Made by a program: the position numbers and the translations under genes. From an uncultured Maricaulis sp. (GTDB lineage: Bacteria > Pseudomonadota > Alphaproteobacteria > Caulobacterales > Maricaulaceae): a stretch of 40,601 bases of DNA. The notes beneath the pieces were generated by a model, which saw only the letters and a list, made by a program, of their open reading frames with translations, searched no databases and was not told the origin of the DNA. Every line of letters begins with the position of its first letter. The first letter of the stretch is position 1. This document shows, one piece after another, positions 1-8,599 of the stretch. The stretch covers positions 1 to 40,601 of the forward strand of contig NZ_CAJQOO010000026.1 in assembly GCF_905480005.1 (NCBI RefSeq), written 5' to 3'.

Positions 1-111
1 CGCGACCGGGCCCTGTCTGGCGGCCGAGAGGCTTTCCGTATCTGGGAAGACGAGCGGAGTCGGGAAAAGCCGTCTGATCATGCACCGGTGGTCCTGACCT
101 TCGGCGACTGA
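1..111 (+). CDS. xth: Exodeoxyribonuclease III, C-terminal fragment (5' truncated by window edge)
   Basis: An open frame runs in from the left edge and stops at TGA 109-111. Its last residues include EKPSDHAPVVLTF, which matches the C-terminal KPSDHAPV motif of the ExoIII/APE1 family. In that family the Asp-His pair belongs to the catalytic site for 3'-5' exonuclease and AP-endonuclease activity in base excision repair. Only about 36 residues are visible, so the call rests on this one motif. The gene converges on cenR with a 17-base gap. Confidence 0.7.
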   Translation, partial: RDRALSGGREAFRIWEDERSREKPSDHAPVVLTFGD

Positions 112-128
112 TCCCGGGCAGGTCGACT

Positions 129-815
129 TCAGTTCTGTAGCCGGTAGCCGCCGCTTTCCGTAACCAGAAGCCTTGCGTGCGCGGGATCGGGTTCGATTTT
201 CTGGCGCAGGCGATAGATATGGGTTTCCAGCGTGTGCGTGGTCACCGCGGGATTATAGCCCCAGACCTCGTGCAGAAGCTCGTCCCGCGGCACCGGTTTG
301 CCGCCAGACCGATAGAGATATTTGAGAATATTCGTTTCTTTCTCGGTCAGGCGGATTTTCTTCTCATCCGACGTCAGCAAGAGCTTCATGGCCGGCCGGA
401 ATTCATAGGGTCCGACCTGGAAAACGGCATCCTCGCTCTGCTCATGACTGCGCAAATGAGCCCGCACGCGCGCGAGCAGAACCGAAAATTTGAACGGCTT
501 GGTGACATAGTCATTGGCACCGGATTCAAGGCCAAGGATCTGATCGGCGTCCGTATCCTGACCTGTCAGCATGACGATCGGCGCGGTAATCCCGTTCTTG
601 CGCATGAGGCGGCAGGCCTCGCGCCCGTCCATGTCCGGCAATTCGACATCCAGCAGAATGAGGTCAGCGCGCTCATTGCGGGCGACGCCCATACCGCCAC
701 CAGCCGTGTCTGCCGACAGGGTCCGGAATTCCTCATGCAGGGCGAATTGCTCGACGAGCGCTTCGCGAAGGTCTTCATCGTCATCGACGATCAGAATGGT
801 TTTTTGCGCGTTCAT
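129..815 (-). CDS. cenR: OmpR/PhoB-type response regulator, CenR-like envelope regulator
   Basis: A 228-residue two-component response regulator. The N-terminal receiver has the acidic cluster DDDED at 11-15, the phospho-acceptor Asp56 in LILLDVELPDMDG, Thr84 and Lys106 (VTKP). The C-terminal half is a winged-helix DNA-binding domain with the signatures RLTEKETNIL, ELLHEVWGY and THIYRLRQKI. In Caulobacter, CenR is an essential regulator of envelope integrity and lies in the same neighbourhood, before an L,D-transpeptidase and ntrZ; the name comes from that context and from similarity. The ATG at 815 starts just before the receiver fold. An in-frame extension to 974 lacks conserved sequence. 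The partner kinase (CenK in Caulobacter) is not in the window. The 5' region holds a strong hairpin at 853-880. Confidence 0.8.
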   Translation of the reverse strand: MNAQKTILIVDDDEDLREALVEQFALHEEFRTLSADTAGGGMGVARNERADLILLDVELPDMDGREACRLMRKNGITAPIVMLTGQDTDADQILGLESGANDYVTKPFKFSVLLARVRAHLRSHEQSEDAVFQVGPYEFRPAMKLLLTSDEKKIRLTEKETNILKYLYRSGGKPVPRDELLHEVWGYNPAVTTHTLETHIYRLRQKIEPDPAHARLLVTESGGYRLQN

Positions 816-852
816 GCGTTGATCATGCCCATTTCGTTTCACAAGGCAATTC

Positions 853-885
853 CTGCCGGGCGGCAGAATGTGCCCGGCAGTTTTT
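853..885 (+). terminator. Terminator-shaped hairpin in the cenR leader
   Basis: A perfect 9-bp stem, CTGCCGGGC (853-861) and GCCCGGCAG (872-880), has a 10-base loop and is followed by TTTTT at 881-885. Read rightward it is a classic intrinsic terminator, yet no sense gene precedes it on that strand; it would stop antisense transcripts crossing cenR from xth. Read leftward it is a GC hairpin in the cenR leader, ending about 38 bases before the cenR ATG. Confidence 0.55.
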
Positions 886-956
886 GCTGGTACGGCCAAA
901 ATTGCCCAGTTTTGTGTGTGCCTGGTCTGGCCTTGAACTTGCTTGGTTAATGACAG

Positions 957-972
957 GTCCGGTTGCCCGGAC
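957..972. repeat. Short inverted repeat between cenR and the L,D-transpeptidase gene
   Basis: GTCCGG-TTGC-CCGGAC is a perfect 6-bp inverted repeat in the 251-base divergent intergenic region. It could be an operator or a small hairpin. No confident promoter was recognised beside it. Confidence 0.4.
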
Positions 973-1066
973 AAACCTCCGTGGTGGGGGAGGCGAAGTG
1001 GACAGCCGCACTTTCCAGTGCCGTTCGTCCCTCGCCGACCACCGCGTTACCCGCTACGATTCCCGA

Positions 1067-1567
1067 ATGGATTGGCAAGTCAGCCGAAATGGCCACCTCA
1101 CGCTGGAAAACCGCAAGGTACGCGCAGCCCTTGGTCGCGCGGGAGTCACGAAGGCGTCAGACAAGTGTGAAGGCGATGGTGCAACCCCGCTCGGTACCTA
1201 TGCGGTGCGACGCGTCCTCTATCGTGCGGATCGCCTAAGTCGGCCGCAAACAGTGCTTCCATGCCGCCCCCTGCAAGCCAATGATGGCTGGTGTGATGCC
1301 CCGGAGGACCCGGCCTATAACCGGCCCGTCCGTCGGCCCTATCCGGCCTCCCACGAGGCCATGTGGCGAGAGGACGGGCTTTACGACATCATCCTGGTGC
1401 TCGGCCATAATGATGATCCGCCCATAGCGGGTTCCGGTTCGGCGATTTTCCTGCACTGCAAGCGGGACGACTACAAACCGACCGAGGGCTGTATTGCGCT
1501 CGACCCGGACGATGTCCGGGCCTTGCTCAAGGCGCTCCAGCCGGGCGACACGCTGACAATCGCCTAG
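1067..1567 (+). CDS. L,D-transpeptidase (YkuD) family protein
   Basis: A 166-residue protein with the YkuD-fold catalytic signature: His130 in IFLHCK, then TEGCIAL with the presumed nucleophile Cys142. A second conserved stretch, LGHND, lies at 112-116. The family forms 3-3 cross-links or attaches proteins in peptidoglycan through a cysteine acyl-enzyme. The sequence resembles the COG3786 branch, which often lacks a PG-binding or LysM domain, as here. No signal peptide follows the chosen ATG, so export is unexplained. In-frame upstream starts exist (884, 950), but the added sequence is not signal-like. The start was chosen because MDWQVSRNG directly opens the domain. It is divergent from cenR, an envelope regulator, which fits a cell-wall role. 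Confidence 0.72.
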   Translation: MDWQVSRNGHLTLENRKVRAALGRAGVTKASDKCEGDGATPLGTYAVRRVLYRADRLSRPQTVLPCRPLQANDGWCDAPEDPAYNRPVRRPYPASHEAMWREDGLYDIILVLGHNDDPPIAGSGSAIFLHCKRDDYKPTEGCIALDPDDVRALLKALQPGDTLTIA

Positions 1568-1579
1568 CCGTCCCGGCGG

Positions 1580-2257
1580 CTAGCTGTCCCTGGGACCGAA
1601 AAACCCTGTTCCGACCCGCACCGAAGTCGCGCCCAGGCGTATGGCGGTCGGATAGTCCGAACTCATGCCCATCGACAATTCCGGCACGCCCAGATCGGCC
1701 GCGAGCTTGGCGAGCAGCGCAAAATGCAGACCGGGCGGCTCCTCGACCGGAGGGATGCACATCAGCCCATCGATCGTGAAACCGTATTGCGTGCGCATTC
1801 GGCCCACGAAATCGGGCAGTTCGGCGGGTGGGACCCCGGCCTTTTGCGGCTCCTCACCGGTATTTACCTGAACGAGGAGGCGCGGCGCACGCTTCTGGGC
1901 ATCCATTTCCTTGCGCAGGGCCCTGGCCAGTTTTTCCCGATCGAGCGTCTCGATGACATCGAACAGGGCAACAGCGTCCGCCGCCTTGTTGGACTGCAGG
2001 GGCCCGATCAGGCGCAATTCGAGATCAGGCCAGCCGGCGCGCCGTCCGGCCCAATGCGCCTGAGCTTCCTGGACCCGATTCTCGCCGAAGACACGCTGGC
2101 CGGCTGCCAGGGCTGCCTCCAACCGCGCTTCGGGCTGGCGTTTGGAGACCGCGACCAGTTTGATGGTATTCGGTTGACGGTTCGCATCCTGTGCGGTCGC
2201 GAAAATATCGTTGAGGAGGGCCTGACGGCGTGCCTGTATATCCGGAGCATCAGTCAT
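1580..2257 (-). CDS. yggS: YggS/PLPBP family pyridoxal-phosphate homeostasis protein
   Basis: A 225-residue single-domain PLP-binding protein with an alanine racemase N-terminal-like barrel. Family landmarks are the PLP lysine Lys39 in LVAVSK, FGENRVQEA, LIGPLQSNKA, VQVNTGEEPQKAG, GLMCIPP and the C-terminal LSMGMSSDYPTAI followed by VRVGTGFFG. Members have no known catalytic activity and act in vitamin B6 and amino-acid homeostasis. Length is normal for the family. Its ATG overlaps the possible ATG of the ThiE-like gene on the other strand, so the two genes are head to head. It converges on the L,D-transpeptidase gene with a 12-base gap. Confidence 0.92.
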   Translation of the reverse strand: MTDAPDIQARRQALLNDIFATAQDANRQPNTIKLVAVSKRQPEARLEAALAAGQRVFGENRVQEAQAHWAGRRAGWPDLELRLIGPLQSNKAADAVALFDVIETLDREKLARALRKEMDAQKRAPRLLVQVNTGEEPQKAGVPPAELPDFVGRMRTQYGFTIDGLMCIPPVEEPPGLHFALLAKLAADLGVPELSMGMSSDYPTAIRLGATSVRVGTGFFGPRDS

Positions 2258-2891
2258 GACGTCGCCCTACGATGCAGCGCGACAGATGGCAAGCGCGGCC
2301 GCGCGTGTCCGCGGCGAAAATCGTGCCATGACGCCAGCCCTGCTTGCCCTCACCGACCCGCAACGCCAACCTGACCCCCTCGCCCTCGCTCGAAACCTGC
2401 CGGCGGGCAGCGCCCTGATCTTTCGGCATTTTGGCGCGCCCGATCGCGTCGCCCTGGCGCGTGAAACCGTGCGCCTGGCGCGGGCCCGTGGCGTGCGGGT
2501 CCTGGTTTCCGGCGACGCTGTGCTCGCCCGGGATTGCGATGCCGACGGGGTTCACTGGCCGGAACGCATGCTGGCCCGCGCCCATCATGAACGCGCTTGC
2601 GGGAATACCGGGCTATTTACAGGGTCGGCGCACTCACCGCTGGCGCTTTCGCGCGCGCAGGCGAGCGGGCTGGACGCGGTATTGATCTCCACCGTCTTTT
2701 CCAGTGCAAGCTCAAGCGCCGGACATCCGATGGGCCCTTTGTCGCTGGCAGCGTGGGCGAAGCGCTCGCGCATACCGGTCTATGCACTTGGCGGCGTCAA
2801 TTTGCGCACTGTCAGACGCTTGGCAGGCTTTGGAATTTCAGGAGTTGCTGTGGTCGGCGCGATCAGAAGCGCAGGGCCGACTCAAACTTGA
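2256..2891 (+). CDS. ThiE/TenI-like protein (thiamine phosphate synthase superfamily)
   Basis: A 211-residue protein of the ThiE/TenI fold. Recognisable blocks are ALTDPQRQPDP, the beta-strand motif DADGVHWPE, SAHSPLAL, LDAVLISTVF, VYALGGVN and the phosphate-binding SGVAVVGAI. Thiamine phosphate synthase joins HMP-diphosphate and thiazole phosphate in the cytoplasm. Two ThiE hallmarks are altered: the QLRxK strand reads LIFRHFG, and the TxTK loop reads SSASSSAGHPMG. The true activity is therefore uncertain. The start at 2256 overlaps the yggS start on the opposite strand; an internal ATG at 2328, opening MTPALLALTDP, is an equally good start and leaves a leader. The 3' end overlaps ntrZ by 29 bases in convergent orientation. 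Confidence 0.72.
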   Translation: MTSPYDAARQMASAAARVRGENRAMTPALLALTDPQRQPDPLALARNLPAGSALIFRHFGAPDRVALARETVRLARARGVRVLVSGDAVLARDCDADGVHWPERMLARAHHERACGNTGLFTGSAHSPLALSRAQASGLDAVLISTVFSSASSSAGHPMGPLSLAAWAKRSRIPVYALGGVNLRTVRRLAGFGISGVAVVGAIRSAGPTQT

Positions 2892-3294
2892 TTTCCGGCT
2901 GACGCTCTTCCTCGTCGTTATTGCGAACGAAGAAGCTGTCATCGGGAGAGGCGAAGCGAACCTGGCCACCCAGACGAATGCGATCACCAAAGGTCACGAA
3001 GGCGCCGGCCGTCAGATCATCATCAAAGCGCGGGTCCGACCGTTCCAGTGTGCCCAGCGTCACGCCCCAGCGCTCGCCGAACTCAAGATCATAGGTCGTC
3101 ACTTCATCCATTTCCGGGGTCGGGGCCTCGGCCATGGACAGCGTGAAAGCTTCATACCACGGGGCAACCGCATCGGTTTCCGCCGTACTGTCCTGTGCCA
3201 AAGCACCTGGCGCGCACAGGATAACCGCCGCAGCCGCACCGGCTACGGTCGATTTTTTACCAATGATTTCAAACGGATTGATCCGCCAGATCAT
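2863..3294 (-). CDS. ntrZ: NtrZ-like periplasmic regulatory protein
   Basis: A 143-residue protein with a signal peptide (basic start, hydrophobic stretch 18-29, likely cleavage after APGALA at residue 33). The mature part carries RWGVTL, LTAGAFVTFGDRIRLGG and the C-terminal EIKFESALRF, close to what I recall of the NtrZ family of Caulobacterales. In Caulobacter, NtrZ is a periplasmic inhibitor of the NtrY sensor kinase; the partner genes ntrY and ntrX are not in this window. Its place near cenR and the ThiE-like gene also matches the Caulobacter order. A good ribosome site (GAGGGAGAA) precedes the ATG. The terminal beta-rich segment could also be read as a small outer-membrane-like strand pattern, so the name is similarity-based. 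Confidence 0.7.
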   Translation of the reverse strand: MIWRINPFEIIGKKSTVAGAAAAVILCAPGALAQDSTAETDAVAPWYEAFTLSMAEAPTPEMDEVTTYDLEFGERWGVTLGTLERSDPRFDDDLTAGAFVTFGDRIRLGGQVRFASPDDSFFVRNNDEEERQPEIKFESALRF

Positions 3295-3398
3295 TGCACT
3301 TCTCCCTCACGCCCGATCTTTGTAGCGCAGCGAACTTGACCAACCCAAACAGAATCTGCCGCAAGGGTAAAAGAAGTCAGAGTCCTGTGGCGGATTTG

Positions 3399-4679
3399 TC
3401 AGTATCGCCAACCCAGTTCGACAAAGGCCGTCACATCGTCGGTCTCGACCTGGCGGCGCCCCGCACTGGTCAGCACCGGGCTGGCCGCCTCTGCAGACTG
3501 CAGACCAAAAGCGACCAGACCATGGTCACCAACCAGACGCGACGTGGCCGCCTGCCAGATCCCGGTGTCCTGGTGGATGAAATCGTCGCTCATGGCCGCG
3601 TATTCGAGCGTGGAGAGCCAATCGCCCTGTTCCCACCCGGCCGACACCGACCAGGCCTCCAGCGCACCGGTCCCGGCCACGCCATTATTGCTGCGCCGCC
3701 AACGCCCGCCAGCACGCCAGGCCTGCCAGCGCCAGGCCAGGCCCGCATCGACACTATTGACGGGGTCGAAGCCAGCCGGACCCTGCACGCCGCCAGCCTG
3801 GCTGGTGGCGAGGCTCGCCGCCCATTCATGATCGCCGCGCCGGATCTGATATGTCAGGGCGAGCTCCGAGACTGCCTCGCTGATTGACCCGGTCTGACCT
3901 CCCGGACCGGTTCGCCGCGGGCAGGTATCAACGCCGCACTGGCTGACTTCAGGCGTGAAGGAGACAGAGGCGCGAAGCGTCCCGACGCTGCTTTCCTGGC
4001 CCAGGGCAATGGAGCGGAAAACCAGCTTGGGGTCATGGCCGGACGCATGGCTCTCCGTGCGGATCGCCCCGGGAGCCGCCGCTACCAGATGGCCACCATC
4101 CGCCCGCACAAGGCGCGCAGTCGCCGGGCCGCCGACTGGATCAAGCCTGGCTGCGCCCGGTCCATAGCCGAGACGCAACTCGCCCCACCCGGTATCAGTG
4201 AAAAGGTAAGCTTCGGAAATCATGCCGCGAACGCGACTTCCGCCTTCAGCTCCATCGCTGAAAAATTCACTGTCTCCGGCAATCGGGGTCGAGGTTGTTG
4301 AGGCCAGCGTCGCGCAATCGCCGCGACCCGCCGGGCATGCGCCGGTACGCCCACCATGGGAAGAAATGTGTTGATCACGCTCGGCATGACCGGCGAGGAC
4401 CCAACCCCAGCGGCGGCCACCTTGGGTGAAGCCCTCGAATTCGACGCCCAGCTCGATATCGCCGAGCCAGGCAGGGCGCGCAGTCGGGGTATCCCCGGCC
4501 AGCAGAACCAGGCCGAGATCGGCTCGCCAGTCGAGACTGTACTCGGCGCCCAGATCAAATGGATCCGACGCTGACGAGACTGAATTGTCTGGAATAACTG
4601 GGCTTTGAGGGAATGCCGGCGGGCCCGCAAGTGTTCCGGACAGAGCGGCGAAGAAAATCGCGCTGGTTGTCCTTCTCAT
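3399..4679 (-). CDS. Porin-like outer-membrane beta-barrel protein
   Basis: A 426-residue secreted protein: signal peptide about 1-24 (ends near PPAFPQ), then alternating aromatic and polar strands such as WGWVLAGHAER, GELRLGYGPGAARLD and AWRWQAWRAGGRWRR. It ends in VELGWRY, the aromatic C-terminus recognised by the BAM machinery. The pattern resembles Gram-negative porins of the porin_4 type; substrate is unknown. Loop segments contain CPAGRGDC and CGVDTC, suggesting disulfide pairs. It lies 104 bases upstream of ntrZ on the same strand. The 264-base region 4680-4943, divergent to the DUF3576 gene, should hold both promoters, but I see no convincing boxes there, only a TTATAC at 4856-4861 without a matching -35. 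Confidence 0.7.
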   Translation of the reverse strand: MRRTTSAIFFAALSGTLAGPPAFPQSPVIPDNSVSSASDPFDLGAEYSLDWRADLGLVLLAGDTPTARPAWLGDIELGVEFEGFTQGGRRWGWVLAGHAERDQHISSHGGRTGACPAGRGDCATLASTTSTPIAGDSEFFSDGAEGGSRVRGMISEAYLFTDTGWGELRLGYGPGAARLDPVGGPATARLVRADGGHLVAAAPGAIRTESHASGHDPKLVFRSIALGQESSVGTLRASVSFTPEVSQCGVDTCPRRTGPGGQTGSISEAVSELALTYQIRRGDHEWAASLATSQAGGVQGPAGFDPVNSVDAGLAWRWQAWRAGGRWRRSNNGVAGTGALEAWSVSAGWEQGDWLSTLEYAAMSDDFIHQDTGIWQAATSRLVGDHGLVAFGLQSAEAASPVLTSAGRRQVETDDVTAFVELGWRY

Positions 4680-4943
4680 CGCTCGCGGTCCCGCCGATCG
4701 GCCCCGTCCCCCCGGACGTCGCGCCTTACAGGAGGTGAGCGCGCGCCTCCGGTCAAGCGCCGGGAAAGAGTTGAACGCGTGTTCACCAGAATATGTTGCA
4801 GGTTTGCCACGCCCGGCCGGGTGCCTTTCGCCGCTGGCGCGCGCGAATTCGCGTGTTATACAAGTCGTTCAAAACCTGAGGCGCATTCGCGTCCTGCAGT
4901 TTCTCGCGCGTTTTCGCCGTTTGTTTCGAAGGAGTCACGGCAC

Positions 4944-5438
4944 ATGTCGGACCGTCGGATTCTTGGATTGATCCTTTCTGCCGCCATTCTCACACTTCCG
5001 GCTTGCGCCTCGCGCAATGCCGACACGGCGGAATCGTCGTCGGAGTCATCCGGATTGCGTCTGCCATCACTGCCAAACCCGCTGGCTGGCAATCGCGTCG
5101 CCGAGCCGGAAGGCATCGGGGTGAACGGCTTTCTCTGGCGTGCCAGCCTGGACACGATCAGCTTTATGCCACTGGCTGAAGTCGATCCGTTCGGCGGCGT
5201 CATCGTGACCGATTGGTATGCCAATCCGCAGATGGCGAGCGAGCGCTTCAAGCTCACAGTCTACATTCTCGATACGCGCCTTCGTGCTGATGCACTGGCC
5301 GTCAGTGTCTTCCGTCAGGTTCGCAGCGAGAGCGGCGAGTGGATTGACGCCGAAACCGGTGGCCAGACGGCTTATGATATCGAGAACGCTATTCTGACCC
5401 GCGCGCGTCAGCTGCGAATCTCGCAACTGGAAAACTAG
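4944..5438 (+). CDS. DUF3576 family lipoprotein
   Basis: A 164-residue lipoprotein with a type II signal peptide; the lipobox LPAC puts the lipidated cysteine at residue 21. The mature protein matches the alphaproteobacterial DUF3576 family: [39 protein letters not shown] and [13 protein letters not shown] are typical blocks. Function is unknown; the protein is expected in the outer or inner membrane leaflet facing the periplasm. A strong AAGGAGT at 4929-4935 fixes the ATG at 4944. It opens a rightward run with leuS, lptE and holA, an arrangement conserved in related genomes as far as I recall, and may share a role with LptE in envelope assembly. Confidence 0.85.
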   Translation: MSDRRILGLILSAAILTLPACASRNADTAESSSESSGLRLPSLPNPLAGNRVAEPEGIGVNGFLWRASLDTISFMPLAEVDPFGGVIVTDWYANPQMASERFKLTVYILDTRLRADALAVSVFRQVRSESGEWIDAETGGQTAYDIENAILTRARQLRISQLEN

Positions 5439-5456
5439 TCAGGCTAATCAGCCTGA
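5439..5456. repeat. Small hairpin between the DUF3576 gene and leuS
   Basis: TCAGGCT-AATC-AGCCTGA is a perfect 7-bp inverted repeat immediately after the lipoprotein stop codon and 37 bases before leuS. There is no T-run, so it is not a standard terminator. It may stabilise the upstream mRNA end or attenuate read-through into leuS. Confidence 0.45.
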
Positions 5457-5493
5457 TCGATTACCGGGGGCGCGGCGCGGCCGCGGGCCAGAC

Positions 5494-8091
5494 ATGACAC
5501 GATACAATCCTCGCGAGGCCGAGCCCAAATGGCAGGCGGCCTGGGATGCCTGTGATGCGTTCAAGGCCCTCGGCCCCCACGCTTCCGGCGGCAAGCCGAA
5601 ATACTATGTGCTCGAGATGTTTCCCTACCCGTCCGGGCGGATTCATGTCGGCCATTCCAGAAACTACGCCATGGGCGATGTTGTCGCGCGCTACAAGCGG
5701 GCGCGGGGCTTCGACGTCTTGCATCCCATGGGCTGGGACGCCTTCGGTCTTCCCGCCGAGAATGCGGCGCGAGACCGCAATGTGCACCCCGGCGCCTGGA
5801 CCTATGACAATATCGACGCCATGCGCGGTCAGTTGCAGCGGCTCGGCCTGGCGATCGACTGGAGCCGTGAGTTCGCGACCTGTGACCCGGCCTATTACCG
5901 CCACCAGCAGGCGATCTTTACGCGCCTGATGGACCGCGGTCTGGTCTATCGCAAGACCGCCAAGGTGAACTGGGATCCGGTCGACCAGACCGTGCTGGCG
6001 AATGAACAGGTCATCGATGGACGGGGATGGCGCTCGGGCGCCCTTGTTGTCCAGCGCGAGCTGGACCAGTGGTTCTTCAAGATCACCGAATATGCCGACG
6101 AGCTGACCGACGCGCTCGATGAGCTGGATCGCTGGCCGGACAAAGTCCGCACCATGCAATCAAACTGGATTGGTCGCTCGCGTGGTGCAGTAGTGCGTTT
6201 CCCGCTGAGCCAGGCGGATCTGGCGTCTCAGTTCGGCGACACGATCGACGTCTTCACAACGCGGCCCGACACGCTGTTTGGAGCCAGCTTCCTGGCCCTC
6301 GCGCCGGATCATCCCATCGTCAAGGCGCTGGCCGCGGACGATCCGGAGATTGATCGCTTCATGCATGAATGCGCCCGCATGGGTACGACGGCAGAAGAGA
6401 TCGAAAAGGCCCCCAAACGGGGTGTAGACCTTGGCATCACTGTTAAGCATCCCTTTGATGATAGTTGGGAATTGCCGGTATGGTCGGCCAATTTCGTACT
6501 CTCGGGCTATGGGACTGGCGCCATCTTTGGCTCGCCTGCCGGTGATCAGCGCGACCTCGATTTCGCCCGTAAATACAAGCTCGCCGTCAATCCGGTCGTG
6601 CTGCCGCCGAATGCCTCTGCCGAGGAGCATGTAATCGAGGATGAGGCCTATACGGGGCCGGGCACGATCTATAATTCCCGCTTCCTCGACGGCCTTTCAA
6701 CGGATGAGGCAATCGAACGAGCCATTGCCGAGCTCGAGACATTGAAGCTAGGCGAGGGCGCGACCAGCTATCGTCTGCGCGACTGGCTGGTCTCCCGTCA
6801 GCGCTATTGGGGCTGCCCGATTCCGGTCGTCCATTGCGATGATTGTGGTGTTGTTGCTGTTCCTGATGATCAATTGCCGGTCAAACTGCCGGAAGACGTC
6901 ACTTTTGATCATCCCAGCAATCCTCTGGAACGTCATCCGACCTGGAAAGACACCGAATGCCCGACCTGCGGCAAGCCGGCCCGGCGGGAAACCGACACGC
7001 TGGACACATTTGTCTGCTCGTCCTGGTATTTCCTCCGCTTCACCTCGCCCTGGGATGAGGACACGCCCTTCCTGGCAAGCGATGCCGAACATTGGATGCC
7101 GGTTGACCAGTATGTCGGCGGGGTCGAACACGCGATCCTTCACCTGCTCTATGCTCGCTTCTTCACCCGGGCGCTGAACGATGCCGGCCTGATGAACATG
7201 ACGTCGGGCGAGCCCTTTGCGGGCCTTTTCACCCAAGGCATGGTGACCCACGAGACCTACAAGTCAGCCGATGGCAAGTGGCTTTTGCCCGATGATGTCG
7301 ACCAGGGTCCGGAGGGTCCGGTCGAGATCGCCACGGGCAAGCCGGTGACGGTTGGCGCCATCGAAAAAATGTCGAAGTCGAAGAAGAATGTTGTCGACCT
7401 CGATGCCTTTATCGAGAATTACGGAGCCGATGCGGCGCGCTGGTTCGTCCTCTCCGACTCCCCGCCCGAGCGGGACGTCGAGTATACGGATAGCGGTGTC
7501 GAGGGTGTCTGGCGCTTTATCCAACGCCTCTGGACGACCGTGAATTCGCTGCCCGATGGCGCGCCTGGGCCACTTACGGTAGCCGGTGACGCCAGCGGCG
7601 AGGCGCTCGATGTACGCCGCGCTGCCCACAAGGCGCTGCAGACAGTCACTGATGCCATTGAGGGCTTCCGGTTCAACTCGGCCGTTGCCCAGGTCCATGA
7701 CCTCGTCAATGTCCTGCGCAAGTATGAGCCGGTCGATACGTCCGGTATCGCTGCCAAGGCTGAAGCGCTTGGCATACTCGTGCGCATGATCGCGCCCTTC
7801 ATCCCGCACCTTGCGGAAGAATGCTGGGAAAATCTTGGCGGCGAAGGTCTCGTCATCAATGCGGCCTGGCCAGAAGCGGAGTCCGCCCTGCTCGTGGACG
7901 ACAGCGTCGTCATGCCGATCCAGGTGAATGGCAAGCGTCGAACCGAGATCGAAGTACCCAAAGGGTCTACACAGGACGCTGTCCAGTCTCAGGCCATGGC
8001 GGATGAAACCGTCCAGCGGGCTCTTGAAGGGCTTACCGTTCGCAAGGTTATCGTGGTACCTGATCGTATCGTGAATATCGTCGCAGGATAA
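5494..8091 (+). CDS. leuS: Leucyl-tRNA synthetase
   Basis: An 865-residue class Ia aminoacyl-tRNA synthetase that charges tRNA-Leu with leucine in the cytoplasm. The HIGH motif is HVGH at 51-54 within [15 protein letters not shown], and the KMSKS loop is at 625-629. The CP1 editing domain lies between them, with the threonine-rich [12 protein letters not shown] and [15 protein letters not shown] blocks. A zinc-type knob has CDDCG and CPTCG. The C-terminal VQVNGKRR (here IQVNGKRR) region ends in [11 protein letters not shown]. Length is normal. It starts 55 bases after the DUF3576 gene and is followed by lptE after 4 bases, so the four genes likely form one operon. Confidence 0.98.
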   Translation: MTRYNPREAEPKWQAAWDACDAFKALGPHASGGKPKYYVLEMFPYPSGRIHVGHSRNYAMGDVVARYKRARGFDVLHPMGWDAFGLPAENAARDRNVHPGAWTYDNIDAMRGQLQRLGLAIDWSREFATCDPAYYRHQQAIFTRLMDRGLVYRKTAKVNWDPVDQTVLANEQVIDGRGWRSGALVVQRELDQWFFKITEYADELTDALDELDRWPDKVRTMQSNWIGRSRGAVVRFPLSQADLASQFGDTIDVFTTRPDTLFGASFLALAPDHPIVKALAADDPEIDRFMHECARMGTTAEEIEKAPKRGVDLGITVKHPFDDSWELPVWSANFVLSGYGTGAIFGSPAGDQRDLDFARKYKLAVNPVVLPPNASAEEHVIEDEAYTGPGTIYNSRFLDGLSTDEAIERAIAELETLKLGEGATSYRLRDWLVSRQRYWGCPIPVVHCDDCGVVAVPDDQLPVKLPEDVTFDHPSNPLERHPTWKDTECPTCGKPARRETDTLDTFVCSSWYFLRFTSPWDEDTPFLASDAEHWMPVDQYVGGVEHAILHLLYARFFTRALNDAGLMNMTSGEPFAGLFTQGMVTHETYKSADGKWLLPDDVDQGPEGPVEIATGKPVTVGAIEKMSKSKKNVVDLDAFIENYGADAARWFVLSDSPPERDVEYTDSGVEGVWRFIQRLWTTVNSLPDGAPGPLTVAGDASGEALDVRRAAHKALQTVTDAIEGFRFNSAVAQVHDLVNVLRKYEPVDTSGIAAKAEALGILVRMIAPFIPHLAEECWENLGGEGLVINAAWPEAESALLVDDSVVMPIQVNGKRRTEIEVPKGSTQDAVQSQAMADETVQRALEGLTVRKVIVVPDRIVNIVAG

Positions 8092-8095
8092 GAAT

Positions 8096-8599
8096 ATGCG
8101 TTCCAGCCGCCGCGCTCTCCTCGCCAGCCTTGCCCTGTCGGCCGGGTTGTTCGTCTCAGGCTGCGGCTTTTCGCCAATGTATGGCAGCCAGGGCGTCAGT
8201 CAGGGCCTGTCAGACATTCTTGTCGAAACCGGTCGCGAGCAAGTGGATTTCCATCTTCAGGAAGCCCTGCTCGACCGGATGGGCGCACGTCATGCCAGCG
8301 GTCCTTACACATTGCGTACCGAAAGTGATGTGACCCGCTCAGCCCTCGGCGTCGGCGCCGATGCGGCTGTTTCGCGCTATGCGATCAGCCTGGAGGTCCA
8401 GTACGGCCTGTTCCGTGATGGCGATACAGATCCGGTCATGACCGGTACCGTGCGCTCGGAAGCGTCCTATAATGTGCCGCGTTCGGTCTACGCTTCCGTC
8501 GCCGCCGAACGGGATGCAACAGAGCGTGCCGCTCAGCTGGCTGCAGAGCGCATTGCCAATCAGCTCGTCCGGGCGCTGCAGGACGCCAACTCTCAGTGA
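8096..8599 (+). CDS. lptE: LptE-like outer-membrane LPS assembly lipoprotein
   Basis: A 167-residue lipoprotein with signal peptide and lipobox VSGC (Cys23), followed by the LptE signature GFSPMYG. The region VSRYAISLEVQYGLF and the C-terminal helix ATERAAQLAAERIANQLV are usual for LptE/RlpB. LptE plugs the LptD barrel and helps deliver lipopolysaccharide to the outer leaflet; lptD is not in the window. It follows leuS by 4 bases and its TGA overlaps the GTG start of holA. The leuS-lptE-holA order is widely conserved in proteobacteria, which supports the call. Confidence 0.88.
   Translation: MRSSRRALLASLALSAGLFVSGCGFSPMYGSQGVSQGLSDILVETGREQVDFHLQEALLDRMGARHASGPYTLRTESDVTRSALGVGADAAVSRYAISLEVQYGLFRDGDTDPVMTGTVRSEASYNVPRSVYASVAAERDATERAAQLAAERIANQLVRALQDANSQ

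Noticed and set aside
831-846. Half parS-like GTTTCAC sequence upstream of cenR
   Set aside because: The second half does not match; chance-level similarity.
177-950. Long open frame antisense to cenR
   Set aside because: It mirrors the cenR coding frame in GC-rich DNA, has no recognisable domain, and cenR is strongly supported.
4856-4861. TTATAC as a -10 box before the DUF3576 lipoprotein gene
   Set aside because: No acceptable -35 at the right distance.
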